This document shows, piece after piece, positions 51,683 to 59,778 of a stretch of 64,000 nt of DNA. Below the pieces are notes generated by a model. That model searched no databases. It was not told the DNA's origin and saw only the letters and a list, made by a program, of their open reading frames with translations. A program made the translations under genes and the position numbers. The DNA comes from Sphingobium chungbukense. GTDB lineage: Bacteria; Pseudomonadota; Alphaproteobacteria; Sphingomonadales; Sphingomonadaceae. Numbering within the stretch: the first letter of the stretch is position 1; the number at the start of each line of letters is the position of its first letter. Location of the stretch: contig NZ_LBIC01000006.1 in the NCBI RefSeq assembly GCF_001005725.1, forward strand, positions 248,001 to 312,000, given 5' to 3'.

Positions 51683-53887
51683 ATGTTTCGCAAAATCACA
51701 ACGCTTCTTATCACGGCTGCGCCGATCGCGATCGGCGCCTGCCCAGCTTATGCGCAGGGGAACGCGGACGCCGGCAGTCTGGAAGACATAGTCGTCACGG
51801 CCCAGAAGCGATCTGAAAATCTTCAGGATGTCCCGGTTGCGATCACGGCTGTGACCTCGGCGCGGCTGGAAGCCACGGGTATTTCAAACGCGGCCGATCT
51901 TGGTGCCGTGACGCCGAACCTCTCCCTGACCCAGGTTGCCGGCACGATCCAACCCCATATTCGCGGCGTCGGCACCGACTTTTCCGGACCCGGCGTGGAA
52001 AATCCGGTCGCGCTCTATGTCGACGGCGTCTATATCGCGAGCGGCACGTCGTCCCTGCTCACGCTCAACAATATCGAGCGGGTGGAGGTGCTCAAGGGCC
52101 CACAGGGGACTTTGTTCGGGCGCAACGCCACGGGCGGCCTGATCCATGTCATCACCAAGGATCCCAAATATGATCCTCCGATGGCGCTGGACCTAAGCTA
52201 TGCCAATTATGAGAAGCTTACCGCCAATGCTTATCTCACCGCCGGATTAGGGGATCGCGTGGCGGCCGACCTGGCGGTGCGTTACGAGCATCAGGGCGAC
52301 GGGTGGGGAACCAATCTTTTCAACGGCCGCGACGTCAACCGCACCGATCACGACTTCGCGGTTCGTTCGAAGCTGCTGTTCGAGCCGGGGGACGCGACGA
52401 AGATACGCCTGGCTGTCGATTATGCCGACCGGAAGGCAACCGACGTGCAACATGCCTATCCGGGCTATCCGCAGAGCTTCAACAATCCCTTTTTCGGCGG
52501 GCCGTTCCCGCTTGGCGGCGCCTTCGACACCAACAGCAATGTCCAGGGCGACAGCCGATTGCGTTCGGGCGGCATCTCACTCCAGATCAACCAGGATCTG
52601 GGGGCCGTGGCGTTGCAGAGCATCACGGCCTATCGCAAGAGCCGATATATGTTCGAGCTGGATCTCGATCTGACGCCGGTGCAACTGATCAGTTGCTGCG
52701 GCACCGATGGCGGACCTGTTCGCGCCAGGCAGATCAGCCAGGAATTCCAACTCTCATCCACCGGCGCGGGACCGCTCAAATGGGTGGCCGGAGCGTATTT
52801 CTTTGATGCCAAGGACGGATATGACGATGTCAGCATCGAGCTTGCCGCGCCGGTCTCCTTCATTCCGGGCGTGTCCGCCGCCATCCTGCTGAACAACAGG
52901 GTGACGACCCGGTCGCTGGCCGCCTACGGCCAGGCAAGCTATGAGATATTGGACGACACGACCCTTACGCTGGGCGGACGCCTGACTCATGAGAAAAGGG
53001 AAATCAGCGGGACGGAGAGTATCGTCGCCGGGGGCGTCATCGCGGCGGTCCACCCTCTGCCTGTGGCCGGCTTTCCCGGAAAAATCGATTTTACGCGGTT
53101 CAACTATCGCATTGCGCTGGATCACAAATTCTCGCCGGATATCCTCGGCTATGTCAGCTACAATACCGGGTTCAAGAGCGGCGGCTATAATCTGAACTCG
53201 TCGGCGAACCCTCCCTATAAGCCAGAGCAGATCAAGGCTGCGGAGGTGGGCCTGAAGACCGAGCTGCTGGACCGGCGGCTAAGGCTGAACATCGCCGCAT
53301 TCCACTATAATTATTCCAATATACAGGTGACCAACTATGCCGGAGGCAACAGCCTGATCGGCAATGGCGCGGCTGCCAAAATCTATGGCATCGATTTCGA
53401 TGCGGACCTCGCCTTGGGGAATGGATTCTCGCTCAATGGCGGCCTGGGTTATCTGCATGGCCGGTTCAGCTCTTACGACAATGCGCCCTATTTCAACGGC
53501 TTTTCTGGTTGCGTCACTGCTCCGGGAAGTTTCTGCACCCTGTCTGCCAAAGGCAATCGGGTGGGGCAATCGCCGACCTGGTCCGTTAATGCCGGTGCGA
53601 ACTACAAGACCGAACTGGCTCAAGGTACACTCGCGTTCAGCGTCCTTTACTCCTATTCGAGCCGCTGGTACGCGTCCGCCGACAATTTCGCCTTTCAGCC
53701 CGCCTATGGCCTTCTGAACGCTTCCGTCCAATGGACCGAACCAAGCGACCATCTTTCCTTACGCTTCTGGGGTAAGAATCTGACGAACGAAGTCTACGCC
53801 ACTGGCATCGGCGAGGCCAATCAGGGCGTGTTCCGGCATCTTGGGGCACCCCGGACATATGGCGTAACGCTCGGCGTGAAGTTCTGA
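51683..53887 (+). CDS. TonB-dependent outer-membrane receptor
   Basis: A 734-residue receptor; GAGGGG precedes two ATGs, and the second, at 51683, has the better spacing and gives MFRKITTLLITAAPIAIGACPAYAQ as signal peptide. Plug: DIVVTAQKRSENLQDVPVAITAVTS, AADLGAVTPNLSLTQ, HIRGVGTDFSGPGVENPVALYVDGVYIAS, IERVEVLKGPQGTLFGRNATGGLIHVI; barrel end GVTLGVKF. One of the shorter receptors in the window. The 45-bp spacing to the esterase gene suggests receptor > esterase > LuxR regulator form one operon. Confidence 0.94.
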   Translation: MFRKITTLLITAAPIAIGACPAYAQGNADAGSLEDIVVTAQKRSENLQDVPVAITAVTSARLEATGISNAADLGAVTPNLSLTQVAGTIQPHIRGVGTDFSGPGVENPVALYVDGVYIASGTSSLLTLNNIERVEVLKGPQGTLFGRNATGGLIHVITKDPKYDPPMALDLSYANYEKLTANAYLTAGLGDRVAADLAVRYEHQGDGWGTNLFNGRDVNRTDHDFAVRSKLLFEPGDATKIRLAVDYADRKATDVQHAYPGYPQSFNNPFFGGPFPLGGAFDTNSNVQGDSRLRSGGISLQINQDLGAVALQSITAYRKSRYMFELDLDLTPVQLISCCGTDGGPVRARQISQEFQLSSTGAGPLKWVAGAYFFDAKDGYDDVSIELAAPVSFIPGVSAAILLNNRVTTRSLAAYGQASYEILDDTTLTLGGRLTHEKREISGTESIVAGGVIAAVHPLPVAGFPGKIDFTRFNYRIALDHKFSPDILGYVSYNTGFKSGGYNLNSSANPPYKPEQIKAAEVGLKTELLDRRLRLNIAAFHYNYSNIQVTNYAGGNSLIGNGAAAKIYGIDFDADLALGNGFSLNGGLGYLHGRFSSYDNAPYFNGFSGCVTAPGSFCTLSAKGNRVGQSPTWSVNAGANYKTELAQGTLAFSVLYSYSSRWYASADNFAFQPAYGLLNASVQWTEPSDHLSLRFWGKNLTNEVYATGIGEANQGVFRHLGAPRTYGVTLGVKF

Positions 53888-53932
53888 CCTGCAATCAAGC
53901 GAGCCCGTAGATCAGGGTGCAAAGGATGACTC

Positions 53933-55156
53933 ATGCGGAGTGAAACAGGGCGTGCAGATTTTGGCGAGGTCGCCGCTTTGCTCGATGAATTGGTGGATTC
54001 GCAGCAACTGCCCGGCGCCAATGTCGTGATCCACCGGTCGGGCCAGGAGATATTCTACCATCAGTCCGGTTTCAGCGATATCGCGAACGGCACGCCCATA
54101 GCGCGAGATTCCATGTTTCGGCTCTTCTCGATGACCAAGCCGGTCATCGCTGCCGCGACAATGGTTCTGATCGATGACGGTGCACTCAGCCTGGATGACG
54201 CCGTCGTCGATCATATTCCGGAGTTTGCCGGCCTCGGCGTTTATGCGGACAAAGCCAGTGATGCCACTCGCCCCTCCCCGGCTCACATCCTGACCGTCAA
54301 ACATCTGCTCACGCACACAGCCGGCTTTTCCTACTGGTTCCAGTCGGGCAATCCGGTCGGTGCGCTCTATGCCGCAGACCCCGGCATCAACCAGGACCGC
54401 TGGCGATACGATCCCCTTTTCGGAGGTCTCGATGGCCTTGCGCGTGTCCTGGGCGAGCTTCCTCTTGTCGCGCAGCCCGGCACGCGATGGCATTACAGCA
54501 TGTCCTTCGAGGTTGCCGGCATCCTGATCGAGCGCGTGAGCGGGCAAAGGCTCGATGATTTTCTGAGAAGGCGGGTCTTCGATCCGCTGAAGATGGACGA
54601 CACGGTCTTCTGGGTCGAGCCAGGCAAGTCTCACCGGCTTGCCTCCCTTTATCGTCCGAAGGAAGGCGGCGGCATGGAACTGGCCGAAAGCGGCGCTGAC
54701 AGCCCTCGGCTGAAGCCGGTTCCCGGTCTCGCCGGCGGCGGCGGCCTCATTTCCACTGTCGATGACTATGGTCGCTTCGCCGAAATGCTGTTGCGAAAGG
54801 GCGAGTTTGGGGGTGCGCGCATCCTGTCGGCCCAGTCAGCACGCGCGATACTCTCCAATCACCTCCTGCCCGACCAACTCGAAGAGCTGCCCGAGCTCGC
54901 GAAGTGGGGCCTGGGCGGAGCCGGTGACGGAATGGGTTTCGGGCTCGGCGGCGCCGTGGTGCTTCGTCCGCCTGCCAACGGCGTACCGGCGTTTCCGGGA
55001 GAATATAGCTGGGGCGGCGGTTGCAGCACGACCTTCTGGATCGATCCGAAGCATGATCTCAGCGTCGTATTCATGACGCAGCGCTTCCCGCCTGCCGCGG
55101 ATATGCCTCGGGATTTGTTGCACAGCGCTGTGTACAACGCGCTCGGGCTTGCGTGA
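53933..55156 (+). CDS. serine beta-lactamase-fold esterase (EstB-like)
   Basis: A 407-residue member of the class C beta-lactamase/esterase family VIII. Nucleophile S66 and K69 in F-S-M-T-K, then Y188-S-M (Y-x-N in true beta-lactamases; the third residue is methionine, as in many esterases), and a WGGGCST segment near 362 replacing the KTG box. No export signal is visible, which also argues for a cytoplasmic ester hydrolase rather than an antibiotic-resistance enzyme. It follows the TBDR by 45 bp, so it probably hydrolyses an imported ester; its stop overlaps the next start. Confidence 0.87.
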   Translation: MRSETGRADFGEVAALLDELVDSQQLPGANVVIHRSGQEIFYHQSGFSDIANGTPIARDSMFRLFSMTKPVIAAATMVLIDDGALSLDDAVVDHIPEFAGLGVYADKASDATRPSPAHILTVKHLLTHTAGFSYWFQSGNPVGALYAADPGINQDRWRYDPLFGGLDGLARVLGELPLVAQPGTRWHYSMSFEVAGILIERVSGQRLDDFLRRRVFDPLKMDDTVFWVEPGKSHRLASLYRPKEGGGMELAESGADSPRLKPVPGLAGGGGLISTVDDYGRFAEMLLRKGEFGGARILSAQSARAILSNHLLPDQLEELPELAKWGLGGAGDGMGFGLGGAVVLRPPANGVPAFPGEYSWGGGCSTTFWIDPKHDLSVVFMTQRFPPAADMPRDLLHSAVYNALGLA

Positions 55157-55986
55157 TGAGGATGGGCAAGGCAGCGGCGATTCTGTATGAAGCGTCGATG
55201 GCTATAGCAACGCAGACGAGCAATCCGCGCGGTTTGGTTTCCTTCGATGGAAGTTTGCTCGATTCCGTATCGAAGTGCATTTCTTCGATAGGTCGTGACG
55301 CGTTCACCGAATTCTTCCTCGAATTCGTGTTGCAGGTCGGTGCCGCGCAGGTCACGGCCTTCAGCTATGAAGCGGACATGGCCAACTGCCTGCTCAGCCG
55401 GAATTTCCTCTCCGAGGAGAGGGGCGGCACCTTGGCCGCTGCCTATGTCGACGGGTGGTTTCGGGAAGACCCGCTGTTCAAGCGCGCCAGAGCCATGGAA
55501 GATGGCGAATGCGCCGTCGTCAGGCTGGAGTCGCTCCTGCCCGAACTGGACGAGAAATATGTATCGATGTTCTTCGGCGCACCCGGCTTTCGAACCAAGA
55601 CGGCGATCCTCCTGGCGCAGGATTCGCGCCGGATGATCCTGAACCTCTATCTTGCCCGCGATCCCAGTTCGGTTTCGTCGATCGCGCTCGATAGCATTCC
55701 GACGGAATTATACCAACTGATCGGCAGAATGCTGGCAACCCATTTCGCGCGGTTGAAGCCGCCAGAATTTCCCTTGCCGCTCGCGGTTCTGTCCGAACGG
55801 GAAAAGCAGGTTTGCCTCGGCATGCTCGCCGGCCGGAAAGCCGAGGCAATCGCGGAAAATATCGGGGTAAGCGCCAACAGCGTGGTGACATATCGGCAAA
55901 GGGCTTATCAGAAGCTCGGCATATCCTCGCGAGGGCAGCTCTTCTCGATCTGCCGTATCCAGGAAGGTGGCGCCTTTTCGGCCTAG
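55156..55986 (+). CDS. LuxR-type transcriptional regulator
   Basis: A 276-residue protein with a C-terminal LuxR helix-turn-helix (residues ~208-262: LSEREKQVCLGMLAGRKAEAIAENIGVSANSVVTYRQRAYQKLGISSRGQL). The N-terminal ~200 residues resemble the sensor part of solo LuxR proteins but lack an obvious autoinducer-domain signature, so the ligand may be a substrate of the cluster. The ATG at 55156 overlaps the esterase stop (TGATG); later ATGs at 55162 and 55198 are possible. It is the only regulator between the two copies of the 27-bp dyad and so the best candidate to bind them. Confidence 0.85.
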   Translation: MRMGKAAAILYEASMAIATQTSNPRGLVSFDGSLLDSVSKCISSIGRDAFTEFFLEFVLQVGAAQVTAFSYEADMANCLLSRNFLSEERGGTLAAAYVDGWFREDPLFKRARAMEDGECAVVRLESLLPELDEKYVSMFFGAPGFRTKTAILLAQDSRRMILNLYLARDPSSVSSIALDSIPTELYQLIGRMLATHFARLKPPEFPLPLAVLSEREKQVCLGMLAGRKAEAIAENIGVSANSVVTYRQRAYQKLGISSRGQLFSICRIQEGGAFSA

Positions 55987-56080
55987 CAGGATCGTAGCCG
56001 CGACCCGCTTCCTGCCATGATATCCAGGCTTGTGCGCGGGCGAATGAGCCTGCTCTCAAGGGTCAGCTTCTTAACTCCGG

Positions 56081-57733
56081 TCAGGACGATGCCCCCTCGG
56101 CATGACGGGCGCGCAGGCGTTTCTTGTCGATCTTCCCGACGCTGGTCCGCGGGAGCTGATCCACCACCTCGAACCGGTCGAGCCTGGCATAGCGCGTGAT
56201 AAGCCCTTGGGAAATGGCGTAATCGACGGGAGCGTTGATGCTGTCGAGCGTCGGGATGGTGCCAGGCGTGGGCACCACTACGGCCAGTGGACGCTCGCCC
56301 CATTTTGCATCGGGCACTGCAATCACGGCGGCCTCGGCGATGCCTTCGCCTGTTGCGACAATTTCCTCCAACTGAAGGGAATCGACCCATTCACCGCCGG
56401 TCTTGACCACATCCTTCAACCGGTCCCGGATCTGCACCTGTCCCACAGGGTCCATGGTGGCGATATCCTGCGTGTGCATCCAGCCGCCCCGCCACAAAGC
56501 AGCCGTTGCCGTCTGGTCTCCGGTGTAAAGCGGGGTCAGCCAGGGAGATCGCAAAACGACCTCCCCGCGTGTCCGCCCGTCATGGGGCACCGGGTTCATG
56601 TCTTCATCGACGATCTGCACCTCGACAAGCGGCGCCGATACGCCCGCCAGGGTCAATGCGTCGGGCACGCCCGCCTCACCCACATCGGCGGGCGGTCCGC
56701 GCCGGCCGGCGGCTGCCACGACCGGACAGGTTTCCGACATGCCATAGGCCGCGCCGAGCAACATGCCATGGGCGTGCCCCCTGGCAAGCAGGTTCCTGGT
56801 CAATGCCGATCCGCCGATCGTTACCTTCCAACCCGCCAGATCAGCGCCTTGGTCTTCCGCGGCATTGAGCACCATCTCGAGCACGGTGGGAACACAGTGG
56901 GAATAGCTGACCCTGTGAATCTCACGGAGCGCGCAGATCGTCTGCGGCTCATAGCGTCCAGGATAGACCTGTTTCAAGCCAAGCATCGTCGCAATATAGG
57001 GGAAACCCCACGCATGGACGTGGAACATCGGCGTCAGCGGCATGTAGACATCGCCCACGCCGATCCACGGGGCAGCGTCCGAAGCGCCGAACGGCGCGCT
57101 TATCGCCAGCGTATGCAGGACAAGCTGCCTGTGGGTGAAACAGACGCCCTTGGGATTGCCGGTCGTGCCGCTGGTATAAAATGTCGTGGCGACGGCATTC
57201 TCATCGAAATCCTCGAAGGGATAATCGGGTGATGATGCCGCCGACATTGCCTCATATTCGCCGACCGCCCAGGCCGGCACGGCGTCAAATCCGTTGTCCA
57301 TGATCGCGACGATCGCCTTGACCTGAGGTAGCAAGGGCAGGAGCGCCTCGACGATGGGGAAAAAGTCGCGATGGACGATGAGGATTTCAGCCTCGGCATG
57401 CTGCAACGTATAGGCGATCTGCGGCTGCGGCAGCCTGATGTTCACGGTCTGGAGCACCGCGCCCATCATCGGCACGGCGAAATAAGCCTCCAGATAACGG
57501 TGGCTGTCCCAATCCATGACCGCCACCGTCATGCCCGGTTTCGCGCCGACGGCTTCGAGGAGCGACGCAAGGCGCCCGACGCGGCCGACAAATTCGCGGT
57601 AGCTGAGGTCGACCTGATCGCGATAGAGGATGCGCTGGTCTCCCGCTTTGGTCAGCACACCGTCGAGGAGGTGCCGGATCGTGAGGGGGACGCGATAATA
57701 TTCAGCGGCAGGCTCGACAAAACGCAATGGCAT
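56081..57733 (-). CDS. acyl-CoA synthetase (AMP-forming)
   Basis: A 550-residue ligase: TFYTSGTTGNPKGVCFTHRQ, PMFHVHAWGFPY, AYGMSETCPV, GWMHTQDIATMDPVGQVQIRDRLKDVVKTGGEWVDSLQLEE and LPRTSVGKIDKKRL with the catalytic lysine. TGGEWV in place of the usual GGENI-YP is typical of the long-chain/FadD subgroup with W-V-S. AGGGAG precedes the ATG. It is the last gene of the ring-cleavage operon, 69 bp after the dioxygenase, and would activate an acid released from ring opening or the starting aromatic acid. Confidence 0.9.
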   Translation of the reverse strand: MPLRFVEPAAEYYRVPLTIRHLLDGVLTKAGDQRILYRDQVDLSYREFVGRVGRLASLLEAVGAKPGMTVAVMDWDSHRYLEAYFAVPMMGAVLQTVNIRLPQPQIAYTLQHAEAEILIVHRDFFPIVEALLPLLPQVKAIVAIMDNGFDAVPAWAVGEYEAMSAASSPDYPFEDFDENAVATTFYTSGTTGNPKGVCFTHRQLVLHTLAISAPFGASDAAPWIGVGDVYMPLTPMFHVHAWGFPYIATMLGLKQVYPGRYEPQTICALREIHRVSYSHCVPTVLEMVLNAAEDQGADLAGWKVTIGGSALTRNLLARGHAHGMLLGAAYGMSETCPVVAAAGRRGPPADVGEAGVPDALTLAGVSAPLVEVQIVDEDMNPVPHDGRTRGEVVLRSPWLTPLYTGDQTATAALWRGGWMHTQDIATMDPVGQVQIRDRLKDVVKTGGEWVDSLQLEEIVATGEGIAEAAVIAVPDAKWGERPLAVVVPTPGTIPTLDSINAPVDYAISQGLITRYARLDRFEVVDQLPRTSVGKIDKKRLRARHAEGASS

Positions 57734-57802
57734 CTCCCTAATCCCGGTCGCGCTGGGGCGATGCGGTGCAAACGCGGCGCTCTTTGACTTGCACTATTGC
57801 GA

Positions 57803-58774
57803 TCACGGCAGGGTGTGTCCGGCGGCAGACGCAACCCTCAAGGAGGCACGCATGCCGTGCCTTGCCGCCTCCAGCCGCAGCCGCCGCGCCTCGGCTTTCA
57901 TCTCGTCCGACAGCCAGTCGCGATCATGACCCCACAGGCTCGGGCCGCATCGCATCTCACTCGGCTGCCATCGATCCGGATCGATATCCCGGCCGCCCCA
58001 ACCATATTCGATCAGGAACCGGGATGGCGTTCGCATGTAGAAGGACGTCATATGATCGTTCGAGTGCCGCCCCAGCGTGGCGGCGACACGGCCCGGTTCG
58101 ATCTGCGCCAGATCATAGCCCTGGCCGACGTCGTCGAAGCCGTCCAGTTCGACCATCAGATGGTGCATCCCGGCATGGCCGTTCTCGATCATCGCGAGAC
58201 TGTGATGGCGGGTGTTGACGTGAAAGAAGAAGGCCTTGAAAGGCGCGAGCGTATAGTCGCTCAGCCGGAAGCCGAGCAGATCGCGATAATAAGGCAGCAA
58301 TGGCTCGATCCGGCTGACGTTGAGGACCGCGTGCCCCATACCCAGCGAGCCAGTCCGGAAGCCTTCTATCGGTCGCCCCGGCACAAAGTCTGTGTTGGCG
58401 AGCGCCCGGCCATGGAAGAATTCGAGCACGTTCCCTTCCGGATCGGTCGTCGTGAAGCCGTCCGCCACTCCTCGATCTTCACAGAGCGCCGGCGGCATGG
58501 CGGAAACAGCCCTGCCGTGCGCCTCCAGCCGCGCCGCAAGTGATTGTAGCGCCTGCGCGTCGCGCACCTCCCAGCCATAATAGTCGACACCCTCGCCAGC
58601 CGCTTCGCGTACAGCCAACCGGTGGGTCGCATCGTCCATGCGCAGGCCGATCCGGCCGCCGGACAGCGGCAGCACCTGCATGCCGAGCAGATGGGTGCCG
58701 AACTGCCGCCAATCGTCCAGCGAAGCCGTGCGCGCGCCGATATAGCCCAGTCCGATGATCTCGCCGCCGGTCAT
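57803..58774 (-). CDS. type I extradiol ring-cleavage dioxygenase (VOC fold)
   Basis: A 323-residue enzyme of two glyoxalase-fold halves. The iron ligands expected for the BphC type are visible: H148 (MGHAVLNV), H205 (MHHLMVEL) and E256 (FLIEYGWGG). H191 (NTRHHSLA) and H241 correspond to the second-shell catalytic histidines. It should insert O2 next to a catechol to give a ring-opened semialdehyde or dienoate. Start and FAA-hydrolase stop overlap by ATGA. With the FAD hydroxylase upstream to make the catechol and the FAA hydrolase to split the product, the order of a meta-cleavage path is complete. Confidence 0.92.
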   Translation of the reverse strand: MTGGEIIGLGYIGARTASLDDWRQFGTHLLGMQVLPLSGGRIGLRMDDATHRLAVREAAGEGVDYYGWEVRDAQALQSLAARLEAHGRAVSAMPPALCEDRGVADGFTTTDPEGNVLEFFHGRALANTDFVPGRPIEGFRTGSLGMGHAVLNVSRIEPLLPYYRDLLGFRLSDYTLAPFKAFFFHVNTRHHSLAMIENGHAGMHHLMVELDGFDDVGQGYDLAQIEPGRVAATLGRHSNDHMTSFYMRTPSRFLIEYGWGGRDIDPDRWQPSEMRCGPSLWGHDRDWLSDEMKAEARRLRLEAARHGMRASLRVASAAGHTLP

Positions 58775-59766
58775 CCCGCTGGCTCGTAGCGGACGACCGT
58801 TTGTTCTATCGTGCCGAAAATGCTGGCGCCCGCGACATCGGTCATGTCGATCTTCACCCGGTCGCCGAAACGCAGGAATTGGGTCTCCGGTTTGCCGCTA
58901 TCGATGGTTTCCAGCATCCGGACTTCGGCCAGGCAGGACGATCCGACCGCCCGGTCCCGATTGGATACCGTGCCCGAACCGACGATCGTGCCCGCGCCCA
59001 GTTCCCGGCTCTTCGCCGCGTGGGCGATGAGTGCGGCAAAGTCGAAGTTCATGTCGTGGCCGCCATTGGGTTCGCCCAACCAGCGGTCGTTCACCCAGCT
59101 TCTGAGCGGCAACGCGAGTTTGCGCCCGTCCCACGCGTCGCCCAGTTCATCGGGCGTGACCGCCACCGCGGCGAAAGCCGTCGCGGGTTTCGACTGGAAG
59201 AAGCCGAACCCCTTGGCCAGTTCACTGGGGATGAGATTGCGCAGGCTGACATCGTTGAGGATCGTGACCAGAAGGATATGCCGGGCCGCCTCGTCCGCGC
59301 TGACGCCCATGGGAACATCATCGGTGATGACCGCGATTTCGGCTTCCAGATCGATCCCCCAGGCTTCGTCGGCGATCAGTATCGGATCACGCGGACCCGC
59401 CATGCGATCGCCGCCACCCTGATAGATGAGCGGATCATGATAGAGCGACTGGGGCATTTCGGCGTTACGCGCCCGCCGCACCAGTTCGGCGTGCGAGAGA
59501 TAGGCCGATCCGTCGCACCATTGATAGGCGCGCGGAAGCGGCGCGGCCGCCGCGGCTGGATCGAAATCGAAGGCATCTTCGAGCGTTCCCGCCTCGAGCG
59601 CCTCGGCCCGCGAACGCAGCAGGGCTTCCGTTCGGCTCCAGTCGTCCAGCGCCTGTTGCAACGTGGCTGCAATATCGGGGACACGCACGGCGTGGCGCAA
59701 GTCGCGGCTGACGATCACCAGATTGCCGTCGCGTGACGAGGGGGAGCGCAATGTTGCCAGTTTCAT
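58771..59766 (-). CDS. fumarylacetoacetate-hydrolase (FAA) family enzyme
   Basis: A 331-residue protein with the N-terminal FAA subdomain (MKLATLRSPSSRDGNLVIVSRDLRHAVRV) and the catalytic FAA domain: LPRAYQWCDGSAYLSHAELVRRARNAEMP, DPLIYQGGGD, WGIDLEAEIAVITDDVPMG with acidic metal ligands, NDVSLRNLIPSELAKGFGFFQSKPATAFA and GSGTVSNRD. The whole pattern is that of bacterial fumarylacetoacetate hydrolases, Mg-dependent C-C hydrolases acting on 2,4-diketo acids. In this operon it probably cleaves the ring-opened product. Twelve bases separate it from the hydroxylase gene; it overlaps the dioxygenase gene by 4 bases. Confidence 0.9.
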   Translation of the reverse strand: MKLATLRSPSSRDGNLVIVSRDLRHAVRVPDIAATLQQALDDWSRTEALLRSRAEALEAGTLEDAFDFDPAAAAAPLPRAYQWCDGSAYLSHAELVRRARNAEMPQSLYHDPLIYQGGGDRMAGPRDPILIADEAWGIDLEAEIAVITDDVPMGVSADEAARHILLVTILNDVSLRNLIPSELAKGFGFFQSKPATAFAAVAVTPDELGDAWDGRKLALPLRSWVNDRWLGEPNGGHDMNFDFAALIAHAAKSRELGAGTIVGSGTVSNRDRAVGSSCLAEVRMLETIDSGKPETQFLRFGDRVKIDMTDVAGASIFGTIEQTVVRYEPAG

Positions 59767-59778
59767 TCTACTTCTCCG

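Noticed and set aside
53933-55156. Antibiotic-resistance class C beta-lactamase
   Set aside because: No export signal, Y-S-M instead of Y-x-N, and no KTG box; the gene sits in a catabolic operon, so an esterase is the better call.
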